From: Alkalinema sp. FACHB-956
Lineage (GTDB): Bacteria > Cyanobacteriota > Cyanobacteriia > Leptolyngbyales > Leptolyngbyaceae
Assembly (NCBI RefSeq): GCF_014697025.1
Contig: NZ_JACJRC010000020.1
Location: 1 to 64,000, forward strand
Length of the DNA stretch: 64,000 nt
Direction: 5' to 3'
Part shown: positions 27,053-36,308 of the stretch, piece after piece
How the letters are laid out: every line of letters begins with the position of its first letter
Numbering within the stretch: position 1 is the first letter of the stretch
The notes under the pieces: generated by a model
The model's input: only the letters and a program-made list of their open reading frames with translations
Database searches by the model: none
Told to the model about the DNA's origin: nothing
Position numbers and translations under genes: made by a program

Positions 27053-27766
27053 CTACAGACGGCTCTGGAGCGATTGATCGAGGACTAGCCGCTGGATAAA
27101 GAAAGGCTGAGCCGCAGCATGTTTGCGTTTGTAGAGTTCAAAGGCTTTGACCGTAGGGGAAGCAATTAGGTTTAACTTTTTGCCTAAGTCAGCGGAAAAC
27201 GCAGGGCCATCCAGGAATTCCGTAGTTTCGATCGTTACTTTGAGCAACGTTTCCTGTAATTCCAGAAAGACCTGAGGATCGGCATGGACAATCACCTCTT
27301 CACCTTCCAGAGGGGCAGGCCGTTGTTCCCGAGCCTGGGTGAGCAGTGCAGTCACCACCTGTTCAACATAGGTTTGCAACGCAGTCCGATCGCCTTCACG
27401 GGCGAGGGCCAGTAGATTCCCTTGGCCAAAATCATCGGTGGCGGCTTCTCCGAGGCTGACTTCTGTTAAACCCATATCCTGCTGCTGAAACGATCGCTTC
27501 CAAGCCGCTTCCTTGACACCTGTTTGTTTCCCGTAGATATGAAGTTGATTAATCGTGGCAATTTGCAGTTTTTGTACCCCTTGGGTCACCAGGTTGACCA
27601 TACGGGTTTCGTCCGGAGTATCGAGTCCTTCCAAGAGAATTTGGAGGCGAGCATCGCTGTTGGCGACTTTGGCTTCAATCCCTTGGGGCTTCAGGGTACG
27701 GTTCAGCAGAAAAGCGATCGCGTCTGCATTTCCCTGTTGTGCGAGTTCTAAGACCTGTTGTGACAT
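27053..27766 (-). CDS. Conserved hypothetical protein, cytoplasmic
   Basis: A 237-residue soluble protein beginning MSQQVLELAQQGNADAIAFLLNRTLKPQGIEAKV. The N-terminal 75 residues resemble a small module found in several cyanobacterial proteins; the rest is helical and acidic and has no known motif. The frame is open to 27958, but ATG 27766 has AAGGAG 8 nt upstream and the extra 64 residues are not protein-like, so the shorter start is chosen. Function unknown. Confidence 0.72.
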   Translation of the reverse strand: MSQQVLELAQQGNADAIAFLLNRTLKPQGIEAKVANSDARLQILLEGLDTPDETRMVNLVTQGVQKLQIATINQLHIYGKQTGVKEAAWKRSFQQQDMGLTEVSLGEAATDDFGQGNLLALAREGDRTALQTYVEQVVTALLTQAREQRPAPLEGEEVIVHADPQVFLELQETLLKVTIETTEFLDGPAFSADLGKKLNLIASPTVKAFELYKRKHAAAQPFFIQRLVLDQSLQSRL

Positions 27767-27950
27767 CGGAGTCTCCTTGGTTCGCAAACCCCAGAGCCTT
27801 TTGCCTAGTGAATCTGAGGTTGCTGATTGTGAACTGGTTATAGGACGGACAGTCTTCCTAAGATAGCCCAGGCCCAATCGAGGACAGGGGGAATTCTGTG
27901 CCAATTTTGGGTGAGTCCACTGGTTCTGAGGGGTCTGAATCTGATCCGGT

Positions 27951-28610
27951 TCAGCCACAGGGAAGGGTGATGTTCAAGTCCGATCGCCAGTCCGCGATCG
28001 ATTTTTCCCATTGGGTTTCCCAGGTTTGGGCCAGAAAGGGTTTCGCTTGCAAGCCCATCTGCCAGCCTCTTTGCAAACTTTCGACTACTTGATTCAAGGG
28101 GCCAGTCATTTTAAGGGTATGCAGCAGGGTAGCCGCTAGGATCGTGACGGAAAGGGGAGAATGGGTTTGGGCCAGGGTGAAGGCTTGGAGTCCCATTTCT
28201 CCAGCTAAGTCGGTACCAAATCCGGTGATCAGATGCCAAATGTCATGGGTCTGCCGCATCCGAATCGCGAGGTAACTATAGTCATCTTCGATCGGAATTT
28301 GGCGATAGAAATTGGGGTCGAGGTTCATGGCCTTGAGGGTTGAGGCATAGCCATACCCTAAGGAGTCAGCAGAATAGGTTAGGAGTTGTTCCAGATCGAT
28401 CGCAGGGGGTTTGTAGCGAGTCTGCACGATCGCGGCGACTTCCGGCTGGGCGTAGGCATAGTCGATAAACTGCTGGTAAAGGTCGGTCGGTCGTAGACCA
28501 TCGGCCAGGTCAAAGACGGCTTCGGTCTGACTCGGATTATTCACGAGGTTGATAAATCCCTGGGCCGCTTGGAGCAGATGGGGAGCCAGATCGATGGGAG
28601 GGTGGGGCAT
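27951..28610 (-). CDS. Coq4 family protein
   Basis: A helical protein of 219 residues with the Coq4 hallmark HDxxH followed by Glu (RQTHDIWHLITGFGTDLAGEMGLQAF). Coq4 supports late ubiquinone synthesis in mitochondria and proteobacteria by decarboxylating and hydroxylating the ring. Cyanobacteria use plastoquinone, so this homologue must have another substrate or a related quinone role; that is not known. The frame is open to 28739, but the upstream 43 residues are Cys-rich and unlike the family, so ATG 28610 is preferred. Confidence 0.82.
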   Translation of the reverse strand: MPHPPIDLAPHLLQAAQGFINLVNNPSQTEAVFDLADGLRPTDLYQQFIDYAYAQPEVAAIVQTRYKPPAIDLEQLLTYSADSLGYGYASTLKAMNLDPNFYRQIPIEDDYSYLAIRMRQTHDIWHLITGFGTDLAGEMGLQAFTLAQTHSPLSVTILAATLLHTLKMTGPLNQVVESLQRGWQMGLQAKPFLAQTWETQWEKSIADWRSDLNITLPCG

Positions 28611-28790
28611 GGTGGGTAGATGGTTCCAATAACAACACCAGGATTCTAGCGAGGATAATGGGGGGCGATCGCGATGAGCAAGGCAATCAATGCAATCTCG
28701 ATCGCAAACAGCCATCGCCAATAACTCTTTGAAACGCATCCCCCATGCATTGCGATCGCAAATTCAAAGCAACTTTTTATATTCAATTCA

Positions 28791-28822
28791 AACGTCTAAC
28801 CCAAACGTCTAACCCAAACGTC
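28791..28822. repeat. Tandem repeat, 2.5 x 13 bp
   Basis: AACGTCTAACCCA occurs twice, followed by AACGTC, between the rbc terminator and the Coq4-like gene. Confidence 0.85.
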
Positions 28823-28849
28823 AGCAGTCACGCACAAATAGGATATTTT

Positions 28850-28892
28850 TAAATTTAAAAAATAAAATAGGGTAAGCGATCGCTCACCCTAT
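28850..28892 (-). terminator. Rho-independent terminator of the rbc operon, with HIP1 apex
   Basis: Arms ATAGGGT and ACCCTAT flank the palindrome AGCGATCGCT at 28867-28892. On the minus strand the hairpin is followed by a T-rich run (reverse complement of AAATTTAAAAAATAAAA). It lies about 27 bp after the rbcS stop. Confidence 0.8.
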
Positions 28893-28919
28893 CCTTGAAT
28901 CTAATCAAACGCTTCCAAC

Positions 28920-29267
28920 TTAGTAACGGTAGCCGCTGTTGTTTTGGTTGGGCTTGTGCACGATGAAGCTCATCACTTGGCACTGCTTGATGTTATCGAA
29001 TGCCACAACGCGGATGTAGCAGTTGGGGTATTCCGACTTACATTGCTGCACTTCGGTCAACACTTCCTGGGGAGAGTTGCACTTGAACAGGGGCAACTTC
29101 CACATTGTCCAGTAAGACTGAGCGGGGTCGGGGCTTTCGTCAAATTCCACACAGGGGAAGTAGCCTTGCTGCATCGTGTACTCGATTTGACGAGCAATTT
29201 GCGCATCCGTAAGGGGAGGCAAGTAAGAAAAAGTTTCGTAACGACGCTCTTTGGGCAGAGTCTTCAT
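28920..29267 (-). CDS. rbcS: RuBisCO small subunit
   Basis: The 115-residue small subunit caps the L8S8 RuBisCO complex in the carboxysome. It opens [25 protein letters not shown] and includes the conserved [10 protein letters not shown] and [10 protein letters not shown] segments. It is the third gene of rbcL-rbcX-rbcS, 35 bp after rbcX, and is followed by a strong terminator. Slightly longer than the usual 109-113 residues owing to a short C-terminal extension ([10 protein letters not shown]). Confidence 0.98.
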   Translation of the reverse strand: MKTLPKERRYETFSYLPPLTDAQIARQIEYTMQQGYFPCVEFDESPDPAQSYWTMWKLPLFKCNSPQEVLTEVQQCKSEYPNCYIRVVAFDNIKQCQVMSFIVHKPNQNNSGYRY

Positions 29268-29302
29268 GGTTTCCTCAGTAATCGTTGAGTGAAGAATTCT
29301 AA

Positions 29303-29695
29303 TTAAGAGTCTTCTGACTCAGAAATTTCTCGCTGCTCTGGATGGTTTCCTTCCACACTCACGCGGGTCATACGTTCCAATTGCTGCGATCGCTGCTTGA
29401 GATTCGCTTGCTGCATTTCCGCTAACAGGCGATCGGACAACCCCTCGGCCAATTCCTGAGCCAAGTGTTCCCGTACCGTCAGGATCCGGAAGGCTAAATC
29501 TTGCCGTTCCTGAAACAGCTTCTCCATAAACAGTTCACCATCTTTAATGCTTTCGCGAGAGGCAAACTGATGAAGCCAGTAGGCGCGTTTGGGTTCCGTT
29601 TCATCGAGTTGCTCGTAAACCACCCGCACTGCCCGGTAAGTCAAGTAACTCATCAGCGTCTTGGTCGTATCCTTCGCAATCTGCTTGAGATCCAT
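29303..29695 (-). CDS. rbcX: RuBisCO assembly chaperone RbcX
   Basis: A helical 130-residue homodimeric chaperone that binds the RbcL C-terminal tail and helps assemble the RbcL8 core. It starts [26 protein letters not shown], as in the family, and ends in a disordered acidic tail ([11 protein letters not shown]). Located between rbcL and rbcS, the standard beta-cyanobacterial order. Confidence 0.97.
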   Translation of the reverse strand: MDLKQIAKDTTKTLMSYLTYRAVRVVYEQLDETEPKRAYWLHQFASRESIKDGELFMEKLFQERQDLAFRILTVREHLAQELAEGLSDRLLAEMQQANLKQRSQQLERMTRVSVEGNHPEQREISESEDS

Positions 29696-29734
29696 ATCTG
29701 GCGTGGAAGTAAGAGGAACGGGAAAGGTGAAGAC

Positions 29735-29751
29735 GTTAATCTGAGATTAAC
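29735..29751. repeat. Palindrome in the rbcL-rbcX spacer
   Basis: GTTAATCT and AGATTAAC flank a single G, midway in the 135-bp rbcL-rbcX spacer. It could mark RNA processing or be chance. Confidence 0.4.
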
Positions 29752-29830
29752 CCAGGATTTAAATTTCTTCACCCTGAGTCACCCATCCCTCACAATCCGT
29801 CACAGAAGGGGATTAGGACACAAAGCGCAA

Positions 29831-31261
29831 TTAGATGGTGTCTTGAGCTTCGAATTCGAACTTGATTTCCTTCCACAGTTCGCAAGCCACAGCCAGTTCA
29901 GGAGACCAACGGCAAGCTTCACGGATGATGTCGCCGCCTTCACGCATGAGGTCGCGACCTTCGTTCCGTGCTTGGACGCAAGCTTCCAGGGCAACCCGGT
30001 TAGCCGTTGCACCCGGCGCGTTACCCCAGGGGTGACCCAAGGTACCACCACCGAACTGTAGGACGGAGTCATCACCGAAGATGTCCACCAACGCAGGCAT
30101 GTGCCATACGTGGATACCACCGGAAGCAACTGCCATCACACCAGGCATGGAAGCCCAGTCTTGGGTGAAGTAAACCCCACGGGAACGGTCTTGCTCGATG
30201 TAGTTTTCGCGCAGCAGGTCGATGAAACCGAGGGTAACAGCCTTGTCCCCTTCCAGTTTCCCTACAACGGTACCGGTGTGGATGTGGTCACCACCGGACA
30301 TCCGCAAGCACTTGGAAAGGACGCGGAAGTGGATCCCGTGGTTCTTCTGACGGTCAATCACCGCGTGCATTGCACGGTGAATGTGCAGCAGAACGCCGTT
30401 ATCACGACACCAGTGCGCCAAGGAGGTGTTGGCGGTGAAACCACCGGTCAAGAAGTCATGCATGATGATCGGCATTTCGAGTTCTTTTGCGAACTCAGCC
30501 CGCTTCAGCATTTCTTCACAAGTCGCAGCGGTCACGTTCAGGTAGTGACCTTTAACTTCGCCGGTTTCAGCTTGCGCCTTGTGGATTGCATCCGCAACGA
30601 ACAAGAAACGATCGCGCCAGCGTTGGAAGGGCTGGGAGTTGATGTTTTCGTCGTCTTTGGTGAAGTCCAAACCGCCGCGCAGACATTCGTACACTGCACG
30701 ACCGTAGTTCTTCGCAGACAGACCCAGCTTGGGTTTGATGGTGCAACCCAGCATCGGACGACCGTACTTGTTCAGCTTGTCGCGCTCAACCTGGATACCG
30801 TGGGGAGGCCCTTGGAAGGTCTTCAGGTATGCAACAGGAATGCGTAAGTCTTCCAAACGGAGAGCTTTCAACGCTTTGAACCCGAACACGTTACCGACCA
30901 AGGAAGTCAGCAAGTTAGTCACGGAACCTTCCTCGAACAAGTCGAGGGGGTAAGCGATGTAGCAGATATATTGGTTATCTTCGCCGGGAACGGGTTCGAT
31001 GTCGTAGCAACGTCCCTTGTAGCGATCGAGATCGGTCAGCAGGTCCGTCCACACGGTGGTCCAGGTACCGGTAGAAGACTCAGCCGCAACTGCTGCCCCA
31101 GCCTCTTCCGGCGGAACGCCTGGTTGAGGAGTCATGCGGAACGCCGCCAAGACATCCGTGTCTTTGGGGGTGTAATCAGGGGTGTAATACGTTAATTTGT
31201 AGTCCTTTACCCCTGCGTCGTACCCAGCTTTCGCTTGGGTTCTAGCTTGCGCGTAAGACAT
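29831..31261 (-). CDS. rbcL: RuBisCO large subunit, Form IB
   Basis: The catalytic subunit of ribulose-1,5-bisphosphate carboxylase/oxygenase, 476 residues. Signatures include [19 protein letters not shown] and [17 protein letters not shown] (with the carbamylated Lys and the metal-binding Asp and Glu). The C-terminal end EFEAQDTI keeps the RbcX-binding type of tail (EF.A.D). The frame is open to 31405, but the real start is ATG 31261 ([23 protein letters not shown]), preceded by GGAAGGGAG. First gene of rbcLXS. Confidence 0.99.
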   Translation of the reverse strand: MSYAQARTQAKAGYDAGVKDYKLTYYTPDYTPKDTDVLAAFRMTPQPGVPPEEAGAAVAAESSTGTWTTVWTDLLTDLDRYKGRCYDIEPVPGEDNQYICYIAYPLDLFEEGSVTNLLTSLVGNVFGFKALKALRLEDLRIPVAYLKTFQGPPHGIQVERDKLNKYGRPMLGCTIKPKLGLSAKNYGRAVYECLRGGLDFTKDDENINSQPFQRWRDRFLFVADAIHKAQAETGEVKGHYLNVTAATCEEMLKRAEFAKELEMPIIMHDFLTGGFTANTSLAHWCRDNGVLLHIHRAMHAVIDRQKNHGIHFRVLSKCLRMSGGDHIHTGTVVGKLEGDKAVTLGFIDLLRENYIEQDRSRGVYFTQDWASMPGVMAVASGGIHVWHMPALVDIFGDDSVLQFGGGTLGHPWGNAPGATANRVALEACVQARNEGRDLMREGGDIIREACRWSPELAVACELWKEIKFEFEAQDTI

Positions 31262-31775
31262 ATCTCCCTTCCTGTGAAATGTGAAAATCTTCACGAGCGG
31301 TTCCAGAAGACCAGAAAAACTCTGAAGTTCCGGAGTACAATCTGTTGTCCAAACCCGCTGAGGTCCACAAAACCTGCTTACCTTCGACTGTAGCAAAGCT
31401 AACAAATTTGCTTGATCTCGCGAGCCAGGGACGAGTTCTTAAGCATAATATCAGGATCTCAATAAGCTTTACTTTAGAGATCCTGTAGCGAATGATTAAT
31501 CCTTGTTATGGTTTGTAGCGAAATCTAAAGGAATGCTTAAGCAGCGCTTTACCTAGGCTGAAATGCATTGATGCTGCAAAAAAGCAAGCTGAAATCAGAT
31601 CCAGCTTCAGGCCACTGAAACCAGCGCGGGGCCAGTACATCCTGAAGCCCACGATACCCTGGAACCCACGGCCCCTTGGAGTTTGAAGCGTTAGCGGGGT
31701 GGGGTGGGGTGTCGAAGATCGAAAGATTAAGTTGAGTTAAGAAATTGAATTAAGAAATTTGGTGAAGAAATTGGG
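31262..31775. other. Upstream region of the rbc operon
   Basis: About 510 bp containing the rbcL leader and promoter region and an inverted repeat at 31452-31485. Repetitive AGAAATTGAATT-like sequence lies at about 31736-31770 next to the ExbB-like gene. No coding sequence is supported. Confidence 0.55.
31452..31485. promoter_or_regulatory. Inverted repeat upstream of rbcL, possible operator
   Basis: CAGGATCTC and its exact complement GAGATCCTG are spaced by 16 bp, about 190-225 bp upstream of the rbcL start. Such spacing suits a dimeric (for example LysR-type) regulator, which controls rbc in many cyanobacteria, but the regulator is not identified here. Confidence 0.4.
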
Positions 31776-32459
31776 TCAAGGGTGAGGCTCATTGCTGGGG
31801 ATATAGGTGCCCATCCGTCGTTCAAACCGTCGCCGATAGAGGAGTTCTAGCTGGCCACCGTATTCTTGGATTAACGCTAATTGCCGGAGATACAACCCGC
31901 GAAAACTGTTGGCAAAAATTAAGGTGACGATCGCAACGGTTAACCCTGCCGCCGTAGAAATTAAAGCAGTACTAATCCCCCCGGTCACATTGGCCGTATT
32001 CGTACCCCCCACGTTTCCCGGCTGCAATGCCGCGAAAGATCGAATCAAGCCCAAGACGGTTCCCAGAAGCCCCAGGAGCGGCGATAGGCTGATGATGGTT
32101 TCGAAAATTGTGTTGAATCGCTTGAGCAGCGGAATTTCAGCTTGGGCAGAACTTTCTAGGGCGAGACGAAATTCCTCCGGAGTCGCCTGCTCCAGTTCCA
32201 GGGCCGCTAGGAAAATACGGGCGATCGGAATATCCGAATTCTTTTCCAATAATCCAAAGGCAGCGCGGGGGTTACGTCGATAGAGATGTAAGGTTTCTTG
32301 CACAAGGCGATCGGTTCGCTTGAGGACTTTTCCCCAAAAAATTAAGCGCTCCAAAACTAGTGCAATTCCTAGAATCGAGAATCCCAGGAGGGGGACCATG
32401 ACCTCTCCCCCCGCAGAAAACCAGTCAGTAGACTGTGATGCCATAGACTGTGATGCCAT
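31776..32459 (-). CDS. MotA/TolQ/ExbB proton-channel family protein
   Basis: A 227-residue inner-membrane protein with three membrane segments (about 20-38, 122-142 and 165-190) and the family core SPLLGLLGTVLGLIRSF and ISTALISTAAGLTVAI. Such proteins pair with an ExbD/TolR-type partner to turn proton flow into force for transport or envelope integrity; no partner gene is adjacent. The N-terminus is a perfect duplication (MASQSMASQS) caused by a 15-bp repeat that includes the start codon, so ATG 32459 or 32444 could be used. Confidence 0.9.
   Translation of the reverse strand: MASQSMASQSTDWFSAGGEVMVPLLGFSILGIALVLERLIFWGKVLKRTDRLVQETLHLYRRNPRAAFGLLEKNSDIPIARIFLAALELEQATPEEFRLALESSAQAEIPLLKRFNTIFETIISLSPLLGLLGTVLGLIRSFAALQPGNVGGTNTANVTGGISTALISTAAGLTVAIVTLIFANSFRGLYLRQLALIQEYGGQLELLYRRRFERRMGTYIPSNEPHP
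32429..32458. repeat. Perfect 15-bp duplication spanning the start codon
   Basis: TAGACTGTGATGCCA occurs twice in tandem and encodes MASQS-MASQS at the start of the ExbB-like gene. Confidence 0.85.
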
Positions 32460-32698
32460 CGTGTAATGCCTATCCCATCGAACGTCATCATTAATCGATC
32501 GACCAGCATATCAGGTCAATCTATCCTATGGGGGAATTGGATCCGTAAATGGGGATGAAGTGGGAGAACGGAATGGCCTATCAGCACGGGCAAGGAAGGT
32601 TTCAGAGAGCTTAGGGTTCCAGCCGATAGACAAGGTCTAAGGGGAAGCCCGGACTTGATTTATGAGGAGTCCGTAAATTCCAGCTCTATGATTCCGAA

Positions 32699-32720
32699 AT
32701 CTCCGTAAAAAAACGGAGAT
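32699..32720. repeat. Hairpin, 8-bp perfect stem
   Basis: ATCTCCGT, six A, then ACGGAGAT. It sits alone between divergent genes, so it is not an obvious terminator for either. Confidence 0.5.
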
Positions 32721-32794
32721 GTAATTGACCATTTTTTTCGGATTACGCGAAGATACGGAGAATACGCTACTCAATAATCGAATTAAGATACTTT

Positions 32795-32853
32795 GAGCTT
32801 CAAATTTGGGCTTCAAATTCTTGTGAGCTTCAAGTTCTTGTGAGCTTCAAATC
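32795..32853. repeat. Tandem repeat, unit about 17 bp
   Basis: Copies related to GAGCTTCAAATTCTTGT recur three to four times. Confidence 0.8.
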
Positions 32854-32973
32854 AAGTAGATGCATTGTTCATGACAAATCAGGGTATTCACCTCAGAATA
32901 TCTCCGGATTTGGTCAAGCATAATGACCATGATGCGATACGACCCATTGAAGTGATGTCATTGAAGCGATCTA

Positions 32974-33001
32974 TTTGAACTCATTGATTTGAACTCATTG
33001 A
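32974..33001. repeat. Tandem repeat, 2 x 14 bp
   Basis: TTTGAACTCATTGA occurs twice exactly; related TCATTGAAG sequence precedes it. Confidence 0.8.
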
Positions 33002-33065
33002 ATCGGTGCTGTATCTACCCTTTTGTACTACCAGATTTCTCTCAGGAAATGGGATTGATTGACTT

Positions 33066-33272
33066 ATGCTAAAGTCCAATATTTCTTCCCCCCAGGGATT
33101 GGATGTGGTGATTGATCGAATTCTGGCAACGGGGCGGATTACCTTGGCCGATCGAACGTATTTAATGCAAATGGGTTGTTCGGATAGTACCTTGAGCTTT
33201 CAGGAGCAGGACAAAATTAATCAGGTCATGCAACGTTTGCAAATGGGCCTCGTTCGAGTTTCTAAAGAATAA
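33066..33272 (+). CDS. Small conserved hypothetical protein
   Basis: A 68-residue soluble, mostly helical protein (GLDVVIDRILATGRITLADRTYLMQMG, then QEQDKINQVMQRLQMGLVRV). The pattern is typical of a short cyanobacterial protein family of unknown function. Codon use matches neighbouring genes, and it stands alone between repeat-rich spacers. Confidence 0.65.
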   Translation: MLKSNISSPQGLDVVIDRILATGRITLADRTYLMQMGCSDSTLSFQEQDKINQVMQRLQMGLVRVSKE

Positions 33273-33614
33273 AGCAGGCTTGAGAATCAAGCAGGCCAAG
33301 GCTTAAGGCAAGTTCCGATGCAGGGCGAACCACGATTCAGCAAGCTAGCAGCTCAATCCCAACTAGCTCAACGCCAAGCAGAGCCTTCAGTAGTTCCAGG
33401 ACTTGTTAAGGCATCCTGCCTGTTAGCCCAGGTCATTAGTCAGTTTTGCCGACCTTACAACTGTCGAAACAACGGTCGAATTCCTCTAGATTCAACGTGT
33501 TTCTGCTGAAAATTCTGGAATTGGTGATAAAAGATTGTGATGGATGAAGGCTCTGCACAGTAAAATTCAAGACTAAATGATTGAGGCTTAATTATTTAAG
33601 CTTGAGTAGAGGGT
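33273..33614. other. Intergenic region
   Basis: About 340 bp with short direct repeats (CAAGCAGGC, AGCTCAA) and no convincing coding sequence; the plus-strand frame at 33318-33509 lacks a ribosome site and any family features. Confidence 0.5.
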
Positions 33615-34781
33615 ATGCGAGTAGCCCCTCGCAGGATTCCCCCTCGTCCGATCGCTCATTGCCAACTCAGCCGCATGAAAAAGCAACTTTGGGTCGCCCT
33701 CTCTATTTTTGCCGCCGGGGTCATCGCGCTGTTTGCCAGTATTGGCAATAGTGATGCTGAGTTTATTGAAGGCCGACCGATTGCACGATCGGATCACCCC
33801 TCAGCCATTTCCCGGCTCGATCAACGGGACGCAAGCGAGGCACCTTTACCCGCTTCAGCAGCAGCCGACATTCCAGCTAAGGCCAAAACCCTGGGAGTGG
33901 AAAAGTCCGCTTCAGAAAAACCTGCGTCACAGACTACCGCTTCAAAAGCGATCCCAAGTGTCCAGCAGCGGACTCCTCCGGCGATTGCGCAATCGGCCAC
34001 CAACGATCCCCGCCTGTCTACCGATTGTGCCCTCCGGCCCGATCCCAAACCTCGTCGTCCCACTCGCCAAGAATTAGCCCAGTTACGAGATTCTTTGCCC
34101 TTAACCCGATTTCGCCCAACCGCGAATCAGCCCGATGCCAAGGCACCGACGGAAGTGGTTGCCCTAGCCCATCCCACCAATTTTGGCGATCGTTTTCTGC
34201 AAGACATTGCAGGACAGCCTGTCAATAATGCCCCGATCGTCGTGCTCCATGAAACCGATGCTTCCGGTCAGTCCACGTTGAACTTCTTCCAGACGCCCCA
34301 CGCCAACGATGACGATCAAGTGAGCTACCATGCCTTGATTGCGGAAGATGGCAAAGTGATTTACATTGTTCCACCGGACAAGCGAGCCTTTGGGGCCGGA
34401 AATTCGGTCTTTGTCAACAACGATCGACAAAAGGAAGCGGTGAAAACCAATCCTAAGTTTCCGCCCTCAGTCAATAACTTTGCCTACCACATCTCCTTAG
34501 TCACCCCCCGTGATGGTCGGGGCAGTCGCCGCAGAAACCATAGTGGTTATTCTCAAGCACAATACGAATCGTTGGCCTGGTTGATCTCCAAGCTAGGGGT
34601 TACCGCCGATCGCATTACCACCCATCAGTTGGTCGATCGGTCTGGGGAGCGGGTTGACCCTCGCAGTTTTAACGTGCGCTATTTTCTCGATCGATTTAGC
34701 CAATACCCACTGACCACAGAGATTTCGATTCAATGCACCATCCCCGGCAATGGAAATCCAGCCAATTCACCCACAACTTAA
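33615..34781 (+). CDS. N-acetylmuramoyl-L-alanine amidase (Amidase_2/PGRP type)
   Basis: An exported or membrane-anchored peptidoglycan amidase, up to 388 residues. A membrane segment (WVALSIFAAGVIALFASI) lies at about 24-44 and is followed by a long Ala/Pro/Ser-rich linker. The catalytic domain (about 180-375) shows VVLHETDASG, VSYHALIAEDGKVIYIVP and THQLVDRSGERVDPRSF, with the zinc-ligand histidines of the Amidase_2 fold. ATG 33615 gives a 20-residue basic extension; ATG 33675 (MKKQLWVALS) is an equally likely start and gives a conventional signal-anchor. Confidence 0.85.
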   Translation: MRVAPRRIPPRPIAHCQLSRMKKQLWVALSIFAAGVIALFASIGNSDAEFIEGRPIARSDHPSAISRLDQRDASEAPLPASAAADIPAKAKTLGVEKSASEKPASQTTASKAIPSVQQRTPPAIAQSATNDPRLSTDCALRPDPKPRRPTRQELAQLRDSLPLTRFRPTANQPDAKAPTEVVALAHPTNFGDRFLQDIAGQPVNNAPIVVLHETDASGQSTLNFFQTPHANDDDQVSYHALIAEDGKVIYIVPPDKRAFGAGNSVFVNNDRQKEAVKTNPKFPPSVNNFAYHISLVTPRDGRGSRRRNHSGYSQAQYESLAWLISKLGVTADRITTHQLVDRSGERVDPRSFNVRYFLDRFSQYPLTTEISIQCTIPGNGNPANSPTT

Positions 34782-35002
34782 AGCACCCAAAACTTAAATC
34801 AGTCAAGCCAGAATCAGTTGACGCAAAATTAGTTCAGATCAAAATTAGACGCTATCAACTTCATTGGAAGAGTAAAGCAGGCATCAGTTTGATCAATCAG
34901 CTTAAAATCACAAATCTATTTCTAAACGAGCAACCCTGAAATAGTGGTCAACTCACAGAAGCAATGGCCCAGCTACAGATTTCCTATAACTGCATCGAAT
35001 CG

Positions 35003-35314
35003 CTAGGGATTGCTAGACAGAGTGGTCGAAGAATCACTAAGGTAAACTTGACTAGCTTCCAAACTTTCCGCTTCTAGATAGCTTTGCACCGATCGATAAA
35101 CCTGCTCTAAAACCTCCGGATCGCGATCCATCCGGGTAATAAATCCCATGTAATTCCCCATGATGCAGTAGACCGAGACAAGTCCTGCCGCCGCAGAAGC
35201 CACTAGCGTCCCTGCCAACATCAGGGAGAACTCCTGCCGCGTCACAGCCTCTTGCATCAGATGCAAGGCCCACGCCACCAAAGCAATTACAAATAGCAAA
35301 ATTACTATTAGCAT
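35003..35314 (-). CDS. Small membrane protein, unknown function
   Basis: A 103-residue protein with two membrane segments (about 2-19 and 31-52) and a soluble acidic C-terminal tail (RMDRDPEVLEQVYRSVQSYLEAESLEASQVY). No known domain is recognised. It lies between the amidase gene (convergent) and hisF. Confidence 0.65.
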   Translation of the reverse strand: MLIVILLFVIALVAWALHLMQEAVTRQEFSLMLAGTLVASAAAGLVSVYCIMGNYMGFITRMDRDPEVLEQVYRSVQSYLEAESLEASQVYLSDSSTTLSSNP

Positions 35315-35388
35315 ATGTTAAAGATTGTAACAGATTCTTATTAAAAGTGCCCCATTGCGAGGCAAAAATCGCAAGATAACTTAACTAT

Positions 35389-35413
35389 ACCGCCCCAAAT
35401 TCCCCAGGGCGGT
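35389..35413 (-). terminator. GC-rich hairpin downstream of hisF
   Basis: ACCGCCC and GGGCGGT form a 7-bp stem 37 bp after the hisF stop. No T-run follows, so termination is only possible. Confidence 0.35.
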
Positions 35414-35449
35414 CATCTGGAAGACTGATTAGCAAAGGGCTTGAGCCGC

Positions 35450-36217
35450 TTATTGACGCACAATTAGGCTACGATCGCTTAAGTATGTCTTTATCTGAGA
35501 GACGGTTAACTGTCCGTAATGAAGCAACGAGGCCAGCAGAGCTGCTTCCGCCTTCCCCGTTGTCAAGGCGTCATAAATATGCTCACAGTTACCCGCACCC
35601 CCCGAGGCAATCACCGGGACATCCACCGTTTCCGCGATCGTCCGCGTAATGTCTAAGTCATAGCCCGCTTGGGTTCCATCGGCATCCATGCTGGTGACCA
35701 GTAATTCGCCTGCTCCCCGACTGACGACCTCCTTAGCCCAAGCGATCGCATCAATGCCCGTATTCTCCCGGCCCCCCCGCACGTAAACATCCCAACCAGG
35801 ATTGGCCGGGTCAGTGCGTCGCCGTGCATCGATCGCCACCACAATGCATTGATTGCCAAACTGCCGCGCGGCCTGGTTAATGAAATCCGGGTCCCGCACC
35901 GCCGCAGAATTGATACTGACCTTATCGGCCCCGGCCCGCAGCAATTTTTTAATGGTGTCGAGGTTACTGATCCCGCCCCCGACGGTCAGGGGAATAAACA
36001 CCTGTTCCGCTGTGCGGTACACCACGTCATAGATAATGTCTCGGTCTTCGTGGGTGGCTGTGATATCCAGAAATACAAGCTCATCCGCCCCCGCTTGGTT
36101 ATAAATCTGCGCCATCTCCACTGGATCGCCCGCATCCCGCAAATTGACAAAATTCACGCCTTTGACCACACGACCAGCTTTGACATCTAGGCAGGGAAGA
36201 ATTCGTTTTGCGAGCAT
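35450..36217 (-). CDS. hisF: Imidazole glycerol phosphate synthase subunit HisF
   Basis: The cyclase subunit that, with HisH, converts PRFAR and ammonia to imidazole glycerol phosphate and AICAR in histidine synthesis. The 255-residue TIM barrel has the catalytic Asp in [48 protein letters not shown] (second catalytic Asp) and [12 protein letters not shown]. Length matches the family. No other his gene is near. Confidence 0.98.
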   Translation of the reverse strand: MLAKRILPCLDVKAGRVVKGVNFVNLRDAGDPVEMAQIYNQAGADELVFLDITATHEDRDIIYDVVYRTAEQVFIPLTVGGGISNLDTIKKLLRAGADKVSINSAAVRDPDFINQAARQFGNQCIVVAIDARRRTDPANPGWDVYVRGGRENTGIDAIAWAKEVVSRGAGELLVTSMDADGTQAGYDLDITRTIAETVDVPVIASGGAGNCEHIYDALTTGKAEAALLASLLHYGQLTVSQIKTYLSDRSLIVRQ

Positions 36218-36308
36218 AGGCTGAACTCAGAATGGATAACACAAAGAACCGTAGACGCCGTAGTATATCGCTATTTACAGGGCTTTCCAAGTTAGTGCGC
36301 TTGCCAAA

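Larger units (their letters stand above)
28611..28919. other. Intergenic region between rbcS and Coq4-like gene
   Basis: About 310 bp holding the 13-bp tandem array at 28791-28822 and the rbc operon terminator at 28850-28892. The remainder may include the Coq4-like promoter; no other feature is seen. Confidence 0.55.
32460..33065. other. Intergenic region with hairpin and repeats
   Basis: About 600 bp between divergent genes. It contains a perfect hairpin ATCTCCGT/ACGGAGAT with a six-A loop (32699-32720) followed by a T-rich stretch, a 17-bp array (32795-32853) and a 14-bp array (32974-33001). No gene is visible. Confidence 0.55.

Noticed and set aside
30101-30847. 248-codon open frame on the plus strand
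   Set aside because: It lies fully antisense to rbcL, whose codon bias keeps the reverse frame open; no family features.
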